51,333 nt of DNA from Streptomyces swartbergensis (GCF_002148965.1 NZ_NGFN01000015.1:1-51333), one strand, 5' to 3'; counted from the stretch's first letter, positions 1 to 8,030 are shown. Notes: generated by a model not told the origin, from the sequence alone. Program-made: numbers and translations.

Positions 1-330
1 CCCTCCTACGGCCTCTACCTGCTCGGCAAGCAGCCTCCCGAGGTCCCCTGGGAGTCCGGCTGGCTGCGCTGGCCCGACTTCCGCCTCCCGTCGGACCGGG
101 CGGCCGCCCGCGTGGTGCTGGCCGACGCGTGGCAACGGGCCGCCGGGGAGCGCGTGGAGATCGCCTGCGGCGGCGGCCGGGGGCGCACGGGGACGGCCCT
201 GGCCTGCCTGGCGGTGCTGGACGGGGTGCCGGGGGACGAGGCGGTGGCCTATGTGCGTCGGCACTACGACCGGCATGCGGTGGAAACGCCCTGGCAGCGG
301 CGGTACGTACGCCGGTTCGGTGAGGGATGA
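1..330 (+). CDS. Protein-tyrosine-phosphatase-like protein, 3' part only
   Basis: The gene enters from the left edge and stops at 330, so only the last 109 residues are visible. They contain CGGGRGRTGTA (about residues 56-66 of the visible part), which fits the C-x5-R-[ST] phosphate-binding loop of cysteine-dependent phosphatases: Cys is the nucleophile and Arg binds phosphate. The preceding stretch has a WPDF sequence where the general-acid Asp of this superfamily would lie. The likely role is hydrolysis of a phosphomonoester in the cytoplasm; the substrate cannot be told. It converges on the peptidase gene at 398-1876, with a GC-rich hairpin between them. The start codon and N-terminus are outside the window. 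Confidence 0.7.
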   Translation, partial: PSYGLYLLGKQPPEVPWESGWLRWPDFRLPSDRAAARVVLADAWQRAAGERVEIACGGGRGRTGTALACLAVLDGVPGDEAVAYVRRHYDRHAVETPWQRRYVRRFGEG

Positions 331-342
331 GCCTCTCATTCG

Positions 343-376
343 CGGTGGTCCGCCGATGCGGGGCGGCGGGCCACCG
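343..376. terminator. GC-rich imperfect hairpin between convergent genes
   Basis: CGGTGG (343-348) pairs with CCACCG (371-376), and the inner CCGCC/GGCGG can extend the stem. It lies between the stop at 330 and the convergent stop at 398 and has no U-tract, which is usual for actinomycete terminators. A role in both directions is inferred. Confidence 0.4.
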
Positions 377-397
377 GTCCGGTCGACCGAAGTGACG

Positions 398-1876
398 TCA
401 GTCGCAGTAGAGGTCGGACCCGGGCCGTTTCCCGGTGGCCAGGAAGCGGGAGACGGTCCGGTCGCCGCAGGCGTTGCCGTTGGCGAGGTAGGCGTTGTGG
501 CCGGTGGAGTTCACGGTGACCATGACGGCACGATCCCCGAGGGCGCGGCGCAGCTCGCGGGCCCCGGCGAGCGGCGTGGCGACGTCCCGCTCGTTCTGTA
601 CCAGCAAGATGTTGGACGGCCCGCGGTCGGTGATCCGTACCGCCGGCTCCTTCGGCGCGAACGGCCAGGCGGCACACAGCATCGCGCCGCGCGGCATGCC
701 CGCCGTCAGCGGGAACTTCGCCCGGCTCTCGTCGACTCCCTTTTGGTAGTGGGCGGCGGACCTGGGCCAGGCGACGTCGTTGCAGAGGGTGCCGGCGCCG
801 ACCGCGAGGGCGTTCCGCATCAGCGACTCGGGCGGCATCTGCGGCGCGGGCGGCACGGTGCCCTCGCGGGCGGCCAGGATCGTCTTCGCCAGCGTCGGGT
901 AGTCGTCGGGGTCGTACAGGTTCGTCAGCATGGTCTGGCGCAGGGCGTTGCCGTTCAGCTCCGCCGGGTTGGCGCCGGGCCGGGGGAGGGGCTCGCGGTC
1001 GAGCCGCTCGGCGAGGCGCAGGAAGAGGGGCCGCACATCGGCGGCCCTGCGAGCCACCCGGTACGGATTCCCGGGCTCGGAGGCCCACTTGGCGAACTCC
1101 GGGAAGTTGTCCTCCACGCCGGTCTCGAACGCGGCGAGCCAGCCGCGTCCCACCCGGGTCGGGTCGGGGTTGTCGTTGCTGTCCAGCACGATGCGGTCGG
1201 TGCGGTGCGGGAACAGCCGGCTGTGGACGGCCGCTACGTAGGTGCCGTACGAGACGCCCCAGGCGGACACCTTGGTCTCGCCGAGGGCGGCCCGGACGCG
1301 GTCGAGGTCGCGGGCCTCGTTGGCGGTGCTGATGTGCCGCAGCAGCTCGCCGCCGTTACGGGCGCAGGCCTCCGACATACGCCGAGCCGCGGCCATGGAT
1401 TCGGTGACGGAGCCGTCCGGGCTGGGCCAGGGCAGCCCCGCGAGGGCGAGGTCCTTGCTGTCGAGACCGCAGTCCACGGCGCTGGACGGCGCCATCCCGC
1501 GCGGCGCGAACCCGATCAGGTCATAGGCGTCCCGTACCTGCTGCGGCAGCTTCTGCCCCCTGCCGGAGGGCTTTTGGAGACTGCTTCCACCGGGCCCGCC
1601 GGGGATGAGTAACAGTGCGCCCCGACGCGCGGAGGGTTTCTCACTGGGGATTCTGGAGACGGCGATCTGGATCTTCCGCCCGTCCGGGTCGGAGTAGTCC
1701 ATGGGCACGTCGACGGTGGCGCACTGCTGGCGGGGATCGAGGCCGGTGCCCTCGCACGTGGTCCATTCGAGGGCCTCGGCACCGGCGGCGGAGGCGGTCA
1801 TCGGAACGGCGAGCCCGAGCAGGACGGCGGTGGCCGCGACCAGTGAGGCGTTGCGCTTGATCGGCTTCTGCGTCAT
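398..1876 (-). CDS. Secreted alpha/beta-hydrolase, tripeptidyl aminopeptidase (SlpD/Tap family)
   Basis: 492 residues. A Sec-type signal peptide (basic MTQKPIKRNA, hydrophobic residues 11-28, AXA-like cleavage near residue 30) indicates export. The body is an alpha/beta-hydrolase of the Streptomyces tripeptidyl aminopeptidase group. The oxyanion motif GGPGGSS is at about 93-99, the nucleophile elbow GVSYG places Ser209, and the C-terminal TAP-type domain carries Asp431 (NERDVATP) and His460 (STGHNAY). The family removes N-terminal tripeptides or related groups from secreted proteins. One local oddity is FAPRG near residue 123, where relatives usually have FDPRG. The gene follows the GNAT gene on the same strand after 72 nt. 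ATG at 1876 is chosen because it directly precedes the signal peptide. Confidence 0.88.
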   Translation of the reverse strand: MTQKPIKRNASLVAATAVLLGLAVPMTASAAGAEALEWTTCEGTGLDPRQQCATVDVPMDYSDPDGRKIQIAVSRIPSEKPSARRGALLLIPGGPGGSSLQKPSGRGQKLPQQVRDAYDLIGFAPRGMAPSSAVDCGLDSKDLALAGLPWPSPDGSVTESMAAARRMSEACARNGGELLRHISTANEARDLDRVRAALGETKVSAWGVSYGTYVAAVHSRLFPHRTDRIVLDSNDNPDPTRVGRGWLAAFETGVEDNFPEFAKWASEPGNPYRVARRAADVRPLFLRLAERLDREPLPRPGANPAELNGNALRQTMLTNLYDPDDYPTLAKTILAAREGTVPPAPQMPPESLMRNALAVGAGTLCNDVAWPRSAAHYQKGVDESRAKFPLTAGMPRGAMLCAAWPFAPKEPAVRITDRGPSNILLVQNERDVATPLAGARELRRALGDRAVMVTVNSTGHNAYLANGNACGDRTVSRFLATGKRPGSDLYCD

Positions 1877-1934
1877 GGGACGAGCCTGGCGCCTCGCCGC
1901 CCCGCTTCACATCCGGGCAACTGCCGGATTCTTC

Positions 1935-1950
1935 AGGGGGTTTACCCCCT
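1935..1950 (-). terminator. Short perfect hairpin at the GNAT stop
   Basis: AGGGGGT (1935-1941) and ACCCCCT (1944-1950) form a 7-bp perfect inverted repeat overlapping the GNAT stop codon (1949-1951). It could reduce read-through into the peptidase gene or act as an operator. Function is inferred from position only. Confidence 0.3.
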
Positions 1951-2458
1951 AGGGGATCACTGGACGAGCAGCGTTCGGGAGTCTCAGCATGAAGATGTCG
2001 ACCGGGTCCTGGGATTCGACCGTGAAGCCGTGGCGTTCGTACAGGCGGCGGGCCGGGCTGCCCTGGAGGACGTTCAGGCGGACGAGTGCGTTGTCGGCGT
2101 CGGTCCGGGTCAGCAGGGTGTGGAGGACGGCCGCTCCGAGACCTCGGCCCTGGACGGCCGGGGCGAGGTAGAAGTGCTCCAGCCAGTGGCCGTTCTCGTC
2201 GGTCCCGGACGGGCGCAGGGCGACGCTGCCCGCGAAGGTGCCGTCGGCCTCGATGACCGAGGTGTGCCGGGGCGAGAAGGCGTCTCGTAGCCGCTGCCTG
2301 ACCCGGTGTTCGTCGAAGCGGCCCAGCCGTTCCAGGTCCGGGCGCATCACCACCGCCCGCAGTTCCACGATCGGTTCGAGGTCTTCCGGCTCGGCGGGAC
2401 GGATGGCCCAAGTCATGGGGACCGGCGGTATCCCGTCCGCCCTCGTACGCGTATCCAC
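1949..2458 (-). CDS. GNAT-family N-acetyltransferase
   Basis: 169 residues. The acetyl-CoA-binding motif A is visible in the stretch ending VQGRGLGAAVLHTLL (Q/R-x-x-G-x-G/A), preceded by the beta-strand WLEHFYLAP and followed by VRLNVLQGSPARRLYERHGF, the usual GNAT C-terminal half. The substrate is unknown. Two starts are possible: GTG at 2458 or ATG at 2416 (MTWAIRPAEP). I prefer 2458 because an extended -10-like element (TGACATAAT, 2473-2465 on this strand) ends six bases before it and no Shine-Dalgarno sequence precedes it, which fits a leaderless mRNA. The GNAT fold itself starts around the later ATG, so the first 14 residues are uncertain. Confidence 0.85.
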   Translation of the reverse strand: MDTRTRADGIPPVPMTWAIRPAEPEDLEPIVELRAVVMRPDLERLGRFDEHRVRQRLRDAFSPRHTSVIEADGTFAGSVALRPSGTDENGHWLEHFYLAPAVQGRGLGAAVLHTLLTRTDADNALVRLNVLQGSPARRLYERHGFTVESQDPVDIFMLRLPNAARPVIP

Positions 2459-2473
2459 GGCCGGATTATGTCA
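2459..2473 (-). promoter_or_regulatory. Extended -10-like promoter placing +1 at the GTG of the GNAT gene
   Basis: Read leftward, TGA-CATAAT occupies 2473-2465: a TGn extension plus a five-of-six match to TATAAT. Six bases follow, and position +1 falls on the G of GTG at 2458. No convincing -35 is seen, as expected for an extended -10 promoter. Confidence 0.4.
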
Positions 2474-2667
2474 GCGGCCGCATATCGGCGATCGGCTTCC
2501 TGCCCACCGCTCGGAAAATACCCCCACCGCCTGCAGAGAACCATTGGCCATTGCCGAACCCCTTTGTGCTGCGCCGCAGTTGTAGGGCACAGACCCCTCC
2601 CGAGTGTAGGCGCGGAGCGTCACCGCAGGGATGCGAAGAGTGAAACTCCGAAAGGAAGGGGAGCACG

Positions 2668-2874
2668 GTGGAGGCACGACACTCGGCGCTCTGCGTCGAA
2701 GAAGCGGAGGATGCGGTGAAAGAATTGCGGACAGAACTCGCCAAGGCCGGAATTACCCTGCCGTCACTGGGGCTGGACCCGGTAAGTCTTGCGCGGGAAG
2801 CACCCTGTCCGCTCGTGGAATCGGGCCGGTGTTCCGTGGAGACCGCCCGGCGGCTCGCGGCGGTGCTGCGATGA
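2668..2874 (+). CDS. Small conserved-type protein of unknown function
   Basis: 68 residues, GTG start at 2668 with GGAAGGGG at about 2654-2661. It is mostly helical in character with acidic and basic repeats (VEEAEDAVKELRTELAKAG), then a central Pro/Leu segment and a basic helix ending ETARRLAAVLR. No signal peptide or membrane segment. Its stop overlaps the start of the next gene in an ATGA (2871-2874), so the two are translationally coupled. From memory, such two-gene pairs are frequent in Streptomyces, some next to XRE/DUF397 loci. A partner or antitoxin-like role would be speculation. Confidence 0.65.
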   Translation: MEARHSALCVEEAEDAVKELRTELAKAGITLPSLGLDPVSLAREAPCPLVESGRCSVETARRLAAVLR

Positions 2875-3086
2875 AGCCCCCGGTCGGCGCGTACGTCGTG
2901 GACACCCGTAGCGGCCGCATCGGCATCGTCATGGGGCATGAGGGGCCCTATGTGCAGCTGAGGCCGTACGGGGGCGGCAAGGAGTGGGACGCCGACCCCG
3001 GTGCCGTCCGCCACGCCACCCCGGCCGAGCGGCTGCGCGCGGCGACGGCGTACGCCAACGCCCGCAGCAGGGGTGAGGTCCCTTGA
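2871..3086 (+). CDS. Small conserved-type protein, coupled to the preceding gene
   Basis: 71 residues starting with ATG at 2871 inside the ATGA overlap. The sequence (VGAYVVDTRSGRIGIVMGHE, then QLRPYGGGKEWDADPGAV) looks like one small SH3-like beta-barrel followed by a C-terminal helix (TPAERLRAATAYANARSR). This reading comes from the alternating hydrophobic pattern. A longer in-frame opening from 2631 is rejected because it would run through the upstream gene and has no ribosome site of its own. It ends 26 nt before recO. Confidence 0.65.
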   Translation: MKPPVGAYVVDTRSGRIGIVMGHEGPYVQLRPYGGGKEWDADPGAVRHATPAERLRAATAYANARSRGEVP

Positions 3087-3112
3087 CGCGATGACCCTGC
3101 GAGAATGACGCC

Positions 3113-3859
3113 ATGAGTCTGTTCCGCGACGACGGCATCGTGCTGCGCACCCAGAAGCTGGGTGAGGCGGACCGGATCATCACGCTGCTCACCCGCGGTC
3201 ACGGACGCGTACGGGCGGTGGCCAGGGGCGTGCGCCGGACGAAGTCGAAGTTCGGTGCGCGCCTCGAACCCTTCTCCCACGTCGACGTGCAGTTCTTCGC
3301 CAAGGGGAGCGAGCTGGTCGGGCGCGGGCTGCCGTTGTGCACGCAGAGTGAGACCATCGCCCCGTACGGGGGCGGGATCGTCACCGACTACGCGCGGTAC
3401 ACCGCGGGGACCGCGATGCTCGAGACCGCCGAGCGGTTCACCGACCACGAGGGGGAGCCGGCCGTGCAGCAGTACCTGCTGCTCGTCGGCGCGCTGCGGA
3501 CCCTCGCCCGCGGGGAGCACGCGCCGCATCTCGTACTGGACGCGTTCCTGCTGCGGTCCCTCGCCGTCAACGGGTACGCCCCGAGCTTCACCGACTGCGC
3601 GAAGTGCGGTATGCCCGGCCCCAACCGGTTCTTCTCGGTCGCGTCGGGCGGTTCCGTCTGCGGGGACTGCCGGGTGCCCGGCAGCGTCGTACCCTCGCCC
3701 CAGGCCCTGGAGCTCCTCGGCGCGCTGCTTACGGGAGACTGGGAGACCGCGGACGCCTGCGAGGCGCGGTACGTCCGGGAGGGCAGCGGGCTGGTGTCCG
3801 CGTATCTGCACTGGCACATGGAGCGCGGGCTGCGCTCCCTGCGCTACGTCGAGAAGTAA
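3113..3859 (+). CDS. recO: DNA repair protein RecO
   Basis: 248 residues, the usual RecO length. The N-terminal OB-fold begins [20 protein letters not shown] and contains the [18 protein letters not shown] signature. The C-terminal helical domain carries a zinc site with Cys162, Cys165, Cys183 and Cys186. RecO loads RecA onto SSB-coated single-stranded DNA in the RecFOR gap-repair pathway and anneals complementary strands. There is no Shine-Dalgarno sequence before the ATG, and a GAGAAT hexamer ends exactly six bases upstream, so a leaderless transcript is possible. uppS follows 34 nt later on the same strand, the common actinomycete arrangement. Confidence 0.96.
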   Translation: MSLFRDDGIVLRTQKLGEADRIITLLTRGHGRVRAVARGVRRTKSKFGARLEPFSHVDVQFFAKGSELVGRGLPLCTQSETIAPYGGGIVTDYARYTAGTAMLETAERFTDHEGEPAVQQYLLLVGALRTLARGEHAPHLVLDAFLLRSLAVNGYAPSFTDCAKCGMPGPNRFFSVASGGSVCGDCRVPGSVVPSPQALELLGALLTGDWETADACEARYVREGSGLVSAYLHWHMERGLRSLRYVEK

Positions 3860-3893
3860 GCAAGACAAGCAAGCACGAGGAGACGAGAAACAC

Positions 3894-4724
3894 ATGGCCG
3901 TACGCGGGATCCTGGGGCGGCAGCGCCGGGAGTACAGGACGCCGGAGCCCCACCCGTCCGGCGCACGGCCGCCGAAGCTCGGAGAGCTCGTACCGCAGCA
4001 TGTGGCGATCGTCATGGACGGCAACGGGCGCTGGGCGAAGGAGCGGGGCCTGCCGCGCACCGAGGGGCACAAGGTCGGCGCCGAGCGAGTGCTCGACGTG
4101 CTCCAGGGCGCCATCGAGATGGGCGTGGGCGCCATCTCCCTGTACGCCTTCTCCACCGAGAACTGGAAGCGGTCGCCGGACGAGGTGCGCTTCCTGATGA
4201 ACTTCAACCGGGACTTCATCCGCAAGAGCCGGGACCAGCTCGACGAGCTGGGTGTGCGGGTGCGCTGGGTGGGACGGATGCCCAAGCTGTGGCGGTCCGT
4301 GGCCAAGGAGCTCCAGATCGCCCAGGAGCAGACCAAGGGCAACGACCGGCTCACGCTGTACTTCTGCATGAACTACGGGGGACGCGCCGAGATCGCCGAC
4401 GCGGCGCAGGCGCTGGCGGCCGATGTGAAGGCCGGCAAGCTCGACCCGTCGAAGGTCAACGAGAAGACCTTCGCGAAGTACATGTACTACCCGGACATGC
4501 CCGACGTGGACCTGTTCCTGCGTCCGAGCGGCGAGCAGCGCACCTCCAACTACCTGATCTGGCAGAGCGCGTACGCCGAGATGGTCTTCCAGGACGTGCT
4601 GTGGCCGGACTTCGACCGCCGCGACCTGTGGCGGGCGTGCCTGGAGTTCGCCTCGCGGGACCGGCGGTTCGGCGGGGCCATCCCGAACGAGGAGCTGCTG
4701 GCCATGGAGGGCAAGCAGCAGTAG
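3894..4724 (+). CDS. uppS: Isoprenyl transferase (undecaprenyl diphosphate synthase type)
   Basis: 276 residues. ATG at 3894 has GAGGAGA at about 3877-3883. Signatures of cis-prenyltransferases are all present: MDGNGRWA with the catalytic Asp42, [12 protein letters not shown], and [18 protein letters not shown] with the Arg/Ser residues that bind the IPP diphosphate. The enzyme adds cis-isoprene units to an allylic diphosphate to make the carrier lipid for peptidoglycan and other envelope polymers. The N-terminal extension of about 35 basic residues is typical of actinomycete copies. Product chain length cannot be read from sequence. It lies downstream of recO and converges on zur. Confidence 0.94.
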   Translation: MAVRGILGRQRREYRTPEPHPSGARPPKLGELVPQHVAIVMDGNGRWAKERGLPRTEGHKVGAERVLDVLQGAIEMGVGAISLYAFSTENWKRSPDEVRFLMNFNRDFIRKSRDQLDELGVRVRWVGRMPKLWRSVAKELQIAQEQTKGNDRLTLYFCMNYGGRAEIADAAQALAADVKAGKLDPSKVNEKTFAKYMYYPDMPDVDLFLRPSGEQRTSNYLIWQSAYAEMVFQDVLWPDFDRRDLWRACLEFASRDRRFGGAIPNEELLAMEGKQQ

Positions 4725-4735
4725 GTCTCACCGGC

Positions 4736-4776
4736 GGTCGCGCGGTTCCCTCAGGGGCGCGGGGAACTGCGCGACC
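4736..4776. repeat. Dispersed Streptomyces-type intergenic palindrome, probable bidirectional terminator
   Basis: GGTCGCGCGGTTCCC (4736-4750) pairs with GGGAACTGCGCGACC (4762-4776) with a single mismatch. It lies between the convergent uppS and zur genes. I recognise the GGTTCCCCGCGCCCCT-type sequence as a palindrome recurring between genes in many Streptomyces genomes; this copy has lost part of the central GC-rich loop. A terminator function is inferred from its position. Confidence 0.65.
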
Positions 4777-4832
4777 GGCCACCTGGCACCCGCACCCGAT
4801 GACCGGGTCTCACCCCCACGGCGAACAACGGC

Positions 4833-5252
4833 TCAGCCGCCGGAGGCCTTCGCGCAGTCCGCGCACGTGCCGAAGATCTCCACCGTGTGGGCCACGTTCA
4901 CGAAGCCGTGCTCGGCGGCGATGGCCTCCGCCCACGTCTCCACGGCCGGGCCCTCCACCTCGACGGCCTTGCCGCAACCGCGGCACACCAGGTGGTGGTG
5001 ATGGTCGTCGGTGGAGCAGCGGCGGTAGACGGACTCGCCGTCGGCGGTGCGCAGGACGTCGACCTCACCGGCGTCGGCGAGGGACTGCAGGGTGCGGTAG
5101 ACCGTGGTGAGCCCGACCGAGTCGCCCTTGTGCTTGAGCATGTCGTGCAGTTCCTGCGCGCTGCGGAACTCGTCGACCTCATCCAGGGCCGCCGCCACAG
5201 CGGCTCGCTGCTTCGTGGCGCGGCCCTTCACGGACGGTCCAGCGGTCGTCAC
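4833..5252 (-). CDS. zur: Zinc uptake regulator Zur (Fur family)
   Basis: 139 residues, GTG start. Fur-family winged helix (TKQRAAVAAALDEVDEFRSAQELHDML, then SVGLTTVYRTLQSLADAGEVD), followed by the metal-binding region DDHHHHLVCRGCG and a C-terminal CADC, giving the two CxxC pairs of the structural zinc site. With zinc bound, this protein represses zinc-acquisition genes. It lies 58 nt downstream of znuB on the same strand, so it may be co-transcribed with znuACB and autoregulated through the znuA promoter. Assignment to Zur rather than Fur or Nur rests mainly on this neighbourhood. Confidence 0.92.
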   Translation of the reverse strand: MTTAGPSVKGRATKQRAAVAAALDEVDEFRSAQELHDMLKHKGDSVGLTTVYRTLQSLADAGEVDVLRTADGESVYRRCSTDDHHHHLVCRGCGKAVEVEGPAVETWAEAIAAEHGFVNVAHTVEIFGTCADCAKASGG

Positions 5253-5276
5253 CGTTGCCTCCTCACGTCTGCCTTG

Positions 5277-5300
5277 CCCGGGCCATTGTGCCAGCCCGGG
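5277..5300 (-). terminator. Hairpin between znuB and zur
   Basis: CCCGGGC (5277-5283) and GCCCGGG (5294-5300) form a 7-bp stem with a 10-nt loop in the znuB-zur spacer. It could be a partial terminator that sets the zur:znu expression ratio. No U-tract is present. Confidence 0.35.
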
Positions 5301-5310
5301 GTGGGGGCGG

Positions 5311-6213
5311 TCAGACGCCGACTTCGTCGGTTGTCTTCCGGGTGCCCGGAATCGCGCACTCGGCAGGGTCGTGGGCGGCGTCCGCGGCGGCCTGGGCGCG
5401 GGCGCGGCGGCGGGCCAGCGGAGTCGCGAGCGCCGTCAGCACGACGAAGGCGCCGATGGTCAGCAGCACGATCGTCGCGCCGGGCGGGACGTCCTGGTAG
5501 TACGACGTGACGGTGCCGCCGATCGTCACGCTCACACCGATGGCGACGGCGATCACGAAGGTCGCGGCGAAGCTGCGGCCGATCTGCTGGGCGGCCGCGA
5601 CGGGCACCACCATCAGCGCGCTGACCAGGAGCAGGCCGACCACGCGCATCGCCACCGTGACCGTGACGGCCGCGGTGATCGCCGTCAGCAGGTTCAGGGC
5701 GCGCACCGGCAGGCCCGTCACCCGCGCGAACTCCTCGTCCTGGCTGACCGCGAACAGCTGCCGGCGCAGGCCGAGGGTGACCAGGACGACGAAGGCGGCC
5801 AGAACGCAGATCGCCGTGACGTCCGACTCGGACACCGTCGACAGGGAGCCGAAGAGGTACGACGTCAGGTTGGCGTTGGAGCCCGTCGGCGCGAGGTTGA
5901 TGAACATCACACCGCCGGCCATGCCGCCGTAGAACAGCATCGCGAGGGCGATGTCGCCGCGGGTCCTGCCGTACCAGCGGATCAGCTCCATGAGGACCGC
6001 GCCGATGACCGAGACGAGGGTCGCCATCCACACCGGGGACCAGGTCAGCAGGAAGCCGAGGCCGACGCCGGTCATCGCCACGTGGCCGATGCCGTCGCCC
6101 ATCAGGGCCTGGCGGCGCTGGACCAGGTAGATGCCCACCGCGGGGGCCGTGATGCCGACCAGGACGGCGGCGAGCAGTGCCCGCTGCATGAAGGCGTAGT
6201 CGAGGATCTCCAT
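5311..6213 (-). CDS. znuB: Zinc ABC transporter permease ZnuB
   Basis: 300 residues of the ABC-3 permease family, with seven to nine hydrophobic segments spread from residue 10 to about 270. The early motif GIYLVQRRQALMGDGIGHVAMTGVG is the conserved region of this family. It forms the membrane channel for zinc delivered by ZnuA and powered by ZnuC. Its ATG (6213) shares a base with the znuC stop, so it is translationally coupled. The C-terminal 35 residues are charged and rich in Ala and Arg, outside the membrane core. Confidence 0.94.
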   Translation of the reverse strand: MEILDYAFMQRALLAAVLVGITAPAVGIYLVQRRQALMGDGIGHVAMTGVGLGFLLTWSPVWMATLVSVIGAVLMELIRWYGRTRGDIALAMLFYGGMAGGVMFINLAPTGSNANLTSYLFGSLSTVSESDVTAICVLAAFVVLVTLGLRRQLFAVSQDEEFARVTGLPVRALNLLTAITAAVTVTVAMRVVGLLLVSALMVVPVAAAQQIGRSFAATFVIAVAIGVSVTIGGTVTSYYQDVPPGATIVLLTIGAFVVLTALATPLARRRARAQAAADAAHDPAECAIPGTRKTTDEVGV

Positions 6214-6980
6214 CAGCTCAGCAGTCCCGTGCGGATCGGTTCGTGGCCCGCGGGTGCGTGCGGGTGTACGTGGTCGTGGCCGGGCAGGGCGTGCTGCCCG
6301 ACCGCCTTGGGGGGCGGGCCGTCGTGCACGACGCAGCCGTCGCGCAGGACGACCGCCCGGTCGATGAGGGGCTCCAGGGGGCCCAGTTCGTGCAGCACGA
6401 GCAGCACGGTCGTGCCCTGGGAGACCTGCTCGCGCAGCGTGTGCGCGAGGACCTCCTGGCTGGCCAGGTCGACGCCGGCCATCGGCTCGTCCATGATCAG
6501 CAGCTCGGGCGCGGAGGCGAGCGCGCGGGCGATCAGGACACGCTGGTGCTGGCCGCCCGAGAGGGCGTCGACCGAGTCCTTGGCCCGGTCCGCCATGCCG
6601 ACGAGCTCCAGGGCCGCGCGCACGGCCGCGTGGTCCGCCTTGCGCAGCACGCCGAAGCGGGCCCGGGACAGGCGGCCCGAGGAGACCACCTCGGTCACCG
6701 TGGCGGGCACGCCGCCGGCGGCCGTGGTGCGCTGCGGGACATAGCCCACGCGGTGCCAGTCGCGGAACCGCCTGCGGGCCGTGCCGAACAGCTCGATCTC
6801 GCCGGCGGCGGTCTGCACCTGGCCGATGATGCTGCGCACGGCCGTGGACTTGCCGGAGCCGTTCGCGCCGAGCAGCGCGACGACCTCACCGTGGCGCACG
6901 GTGAGGTCGATGCCGCGCAGGACGGGGCGCGAGCCCAGGTCCGCGCGGACGCCGCGCAGGGATACGACGGGCTCGGTCAT
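6213..6980 (-). CDS. znuC: Zinc ABC transporter ATPase ZnuC
   Basis: 255 residues; ATG at 6980. Walker A GANGSGKST (about 38-46), Q-loop VPQR, signature SGGQHQR and Walker B LLIMDEPMAGVD, with the switch His in VLHELG. The C-terminal tail is His-rich (GHDHVHPHAPAGHEP), a feature of metal transporters that may bind zinc. It couples ATP hydrolysis to import through ZnuB. The open frame extends far upstream, but the start is set by the family N-terminus MTEPVVSLRGV and by the 20-nt spacing from the znuA stop. Confidence 0.94.
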   Translation of the reverse strand: MTEPVVSLRGVRADLGSRPVLRGIDLTVRHGEVVALLGANGSGKSTAVRSIIGQVQTAAGEIELFGTARRRFRDWHRVGYVPQRTTAAGGVPATVTEVVSSGRLSRARFGVLRKADHAAVRAALELVGMADRAKDSVDALSGGQHQRVLIARALASAPELLIMDEPMAGVDLASQEVLAHTLREQVSQGTTVLLVLHELGPLEPLIDRAVVLRDGCVVHDGPPPKAVGQHALPGHDHVHPHAPAGHEPIRTGLLS

Positions 6981-7000
6981 GCCGTCCTCCGATGGGTCGA

Positions 7001-7993
7001 TCACTTGGCTCCCAGGGCCGTCCGCAGGGCCTTGAGGTTGGCTTCCATGACCTGGAAGTAGTCGTCGCCGCGGGACTTGTCGGTGATGCCCTCGAGCGGG
7101 TCGAGGACGTCCGTCTTGAGCTTCGCGTCCTTGGCGAGGGTCTTGGCGGTCTTGTCGGAGACCAGTGTCTCGTAGAAGACGGTGGTGACGCCGTCGGCCT
7201 TGGCCTCCTGCTGGAGCTCCCTGACCCGGGCGGCGCTGGGCTCGCTCTCGGGGTCGAGGCCGGAGATGGCCTCCTGGGTGAGGCCGTAGCGCTCGGCGAG
7301 GTAGCCGAAGGCGGCGTGGTTGGTGAAGAAGACCTTGGTCTTGGTGTCCTTCAGGCCGTTCTCGAACTCGCCGTTGAGGTCGTTCAGCTTCTTGACCAGG
7401 GCCGCGGTGTTCTTCTTGTAGTCGGCGGCGTGGTCCGGGTCGGCCTTCTCGAAGGCCTTGCCCACGCCCTCGGCGACCTCGGCGTACTTCACCGGGTCCA
7501 GCCAGATGTGCGGGTCGCGGGCGTGCTCCTCCTCCTCGGCGTGACCCTTCTCCTCGGCGTGGCCCTCCTCCGCGGCGTGCCCCTCCTCGCCCTCGTGGTC
7601 GTGCTCGGTGTTGCCGTGGTCCTCGAGGGTGGTGAGGCCGGCCGCGTCGATCTTCGTCTTGATGCCGGTCTGCGAGACCGCCTCGTCGACGGCGGGCTGG
7701 AGGCCCTTGAGGTAGAGCGCCGCGTCGGCCTCTTCGAGCTGCGCCCGCTGCTTGGTGCTGATCTCCAGGTCGTGCGGCTCCTGGCCGGGCTCGGTCAGAC
7801 TGGTGACGTTCGCGTGGTCGCCGCCGATCTGCTCGGCGAGGAAGGCCATCGGGTAGAACGACGCGACGACGTCGAACTTGTCCGTGTTGCCCGTCGCCGC
7901 GCTGTCGCTGGAGCAGGCGGAGAGAGCACCGAGGCCGAGAGCGGTGGCCGCGGTGACCGCGGTGGCGGATATGAGGCGTCGTCGTACGTTCAT
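7001..7993 (-). CDS. znuA: Zinc-binding lipoprotein ZnuA
   Basis: 330 residues from ATG at 7993 (MNVRRRL). The signal peptide ends in a lipobox-like LGALSAC, so the mature protein is probably a lipoprotein on the outer face of the membrane. The cluster A-I substrate-binding fold contains a long His/Glu-rich loop (about residues 125-155, with repeated GHAEE units) before HARDPHIWLDP, the hallmark of zinc-specific binding proteins. Zinc ligands expected from the family are His in EPHDLE, His in PHIWLD and His in FTNHAAFGY. Farther upstream in-frame Met codons (8011, 8002) lie inside the promoter and operator and are rejected. Confidence 0.93.
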   Translation of the reverse strand: MNVRRRLISATAVTAATALGLGALSACSSDSAATGNTDKFDVVASFYPMAFLAEQIGGDHANVTSLTEPGQEPHDLEISTKQRAQLEEADAALYLKGLQPAVDEAVSQTGIKTKIDAAGLTTLEDHGNTEHDHEGEEGHAAEEGHAEEKGHAEEEEHARDPHIWLDPVKYAEVAEGVGKAFEKADPDHAADYKKNTAALVKKLNDLNGEFENGLKDTKTKVFFTNHAAFGYLAERYGLTQEAISGLDPESEPSAARVRELQQEAKADGVTTVFYETLVSDKTAKTLAKDAKLKTDVLDPLEGITDKSRGDDYFQVMEANLKALRTALGAK

Positions 7994-8030
7994 GACACTC
8001 ATTTTCAACAAATATGGAAACCGTTGTCAA
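7993..8030 (-). promoter_or_regulatory. znuA promoter with Zur-box-like palindrome; leaderless start
   Basis: Read leftward: -35 TTGACA (8030-8025), 18-nt spacer, -10-like GAAAAT (8006-8001). Position +1 then falls at 7994/7993, the A of the znuA ATG, so no leader is left. The 15-bp element TGAAAATGAGTGTCA (8007-7993) matches the actinomycete Zur consensus of TGAAAATGATTTTCA type at 12 of 15 positions. It covers the -10 and the start codon, so Zur binding would block polymerase. The operator assignment is inferred from pattern and neighbours. Confidence 0.72.

Noticed and set aside
251..1612. 453-codon plus-strand frame opposite the peptidase
   Set aside because: Gly/Val/Arg-rich shadow; the opposite strand has a signal peptide and a complete catalytic triad.
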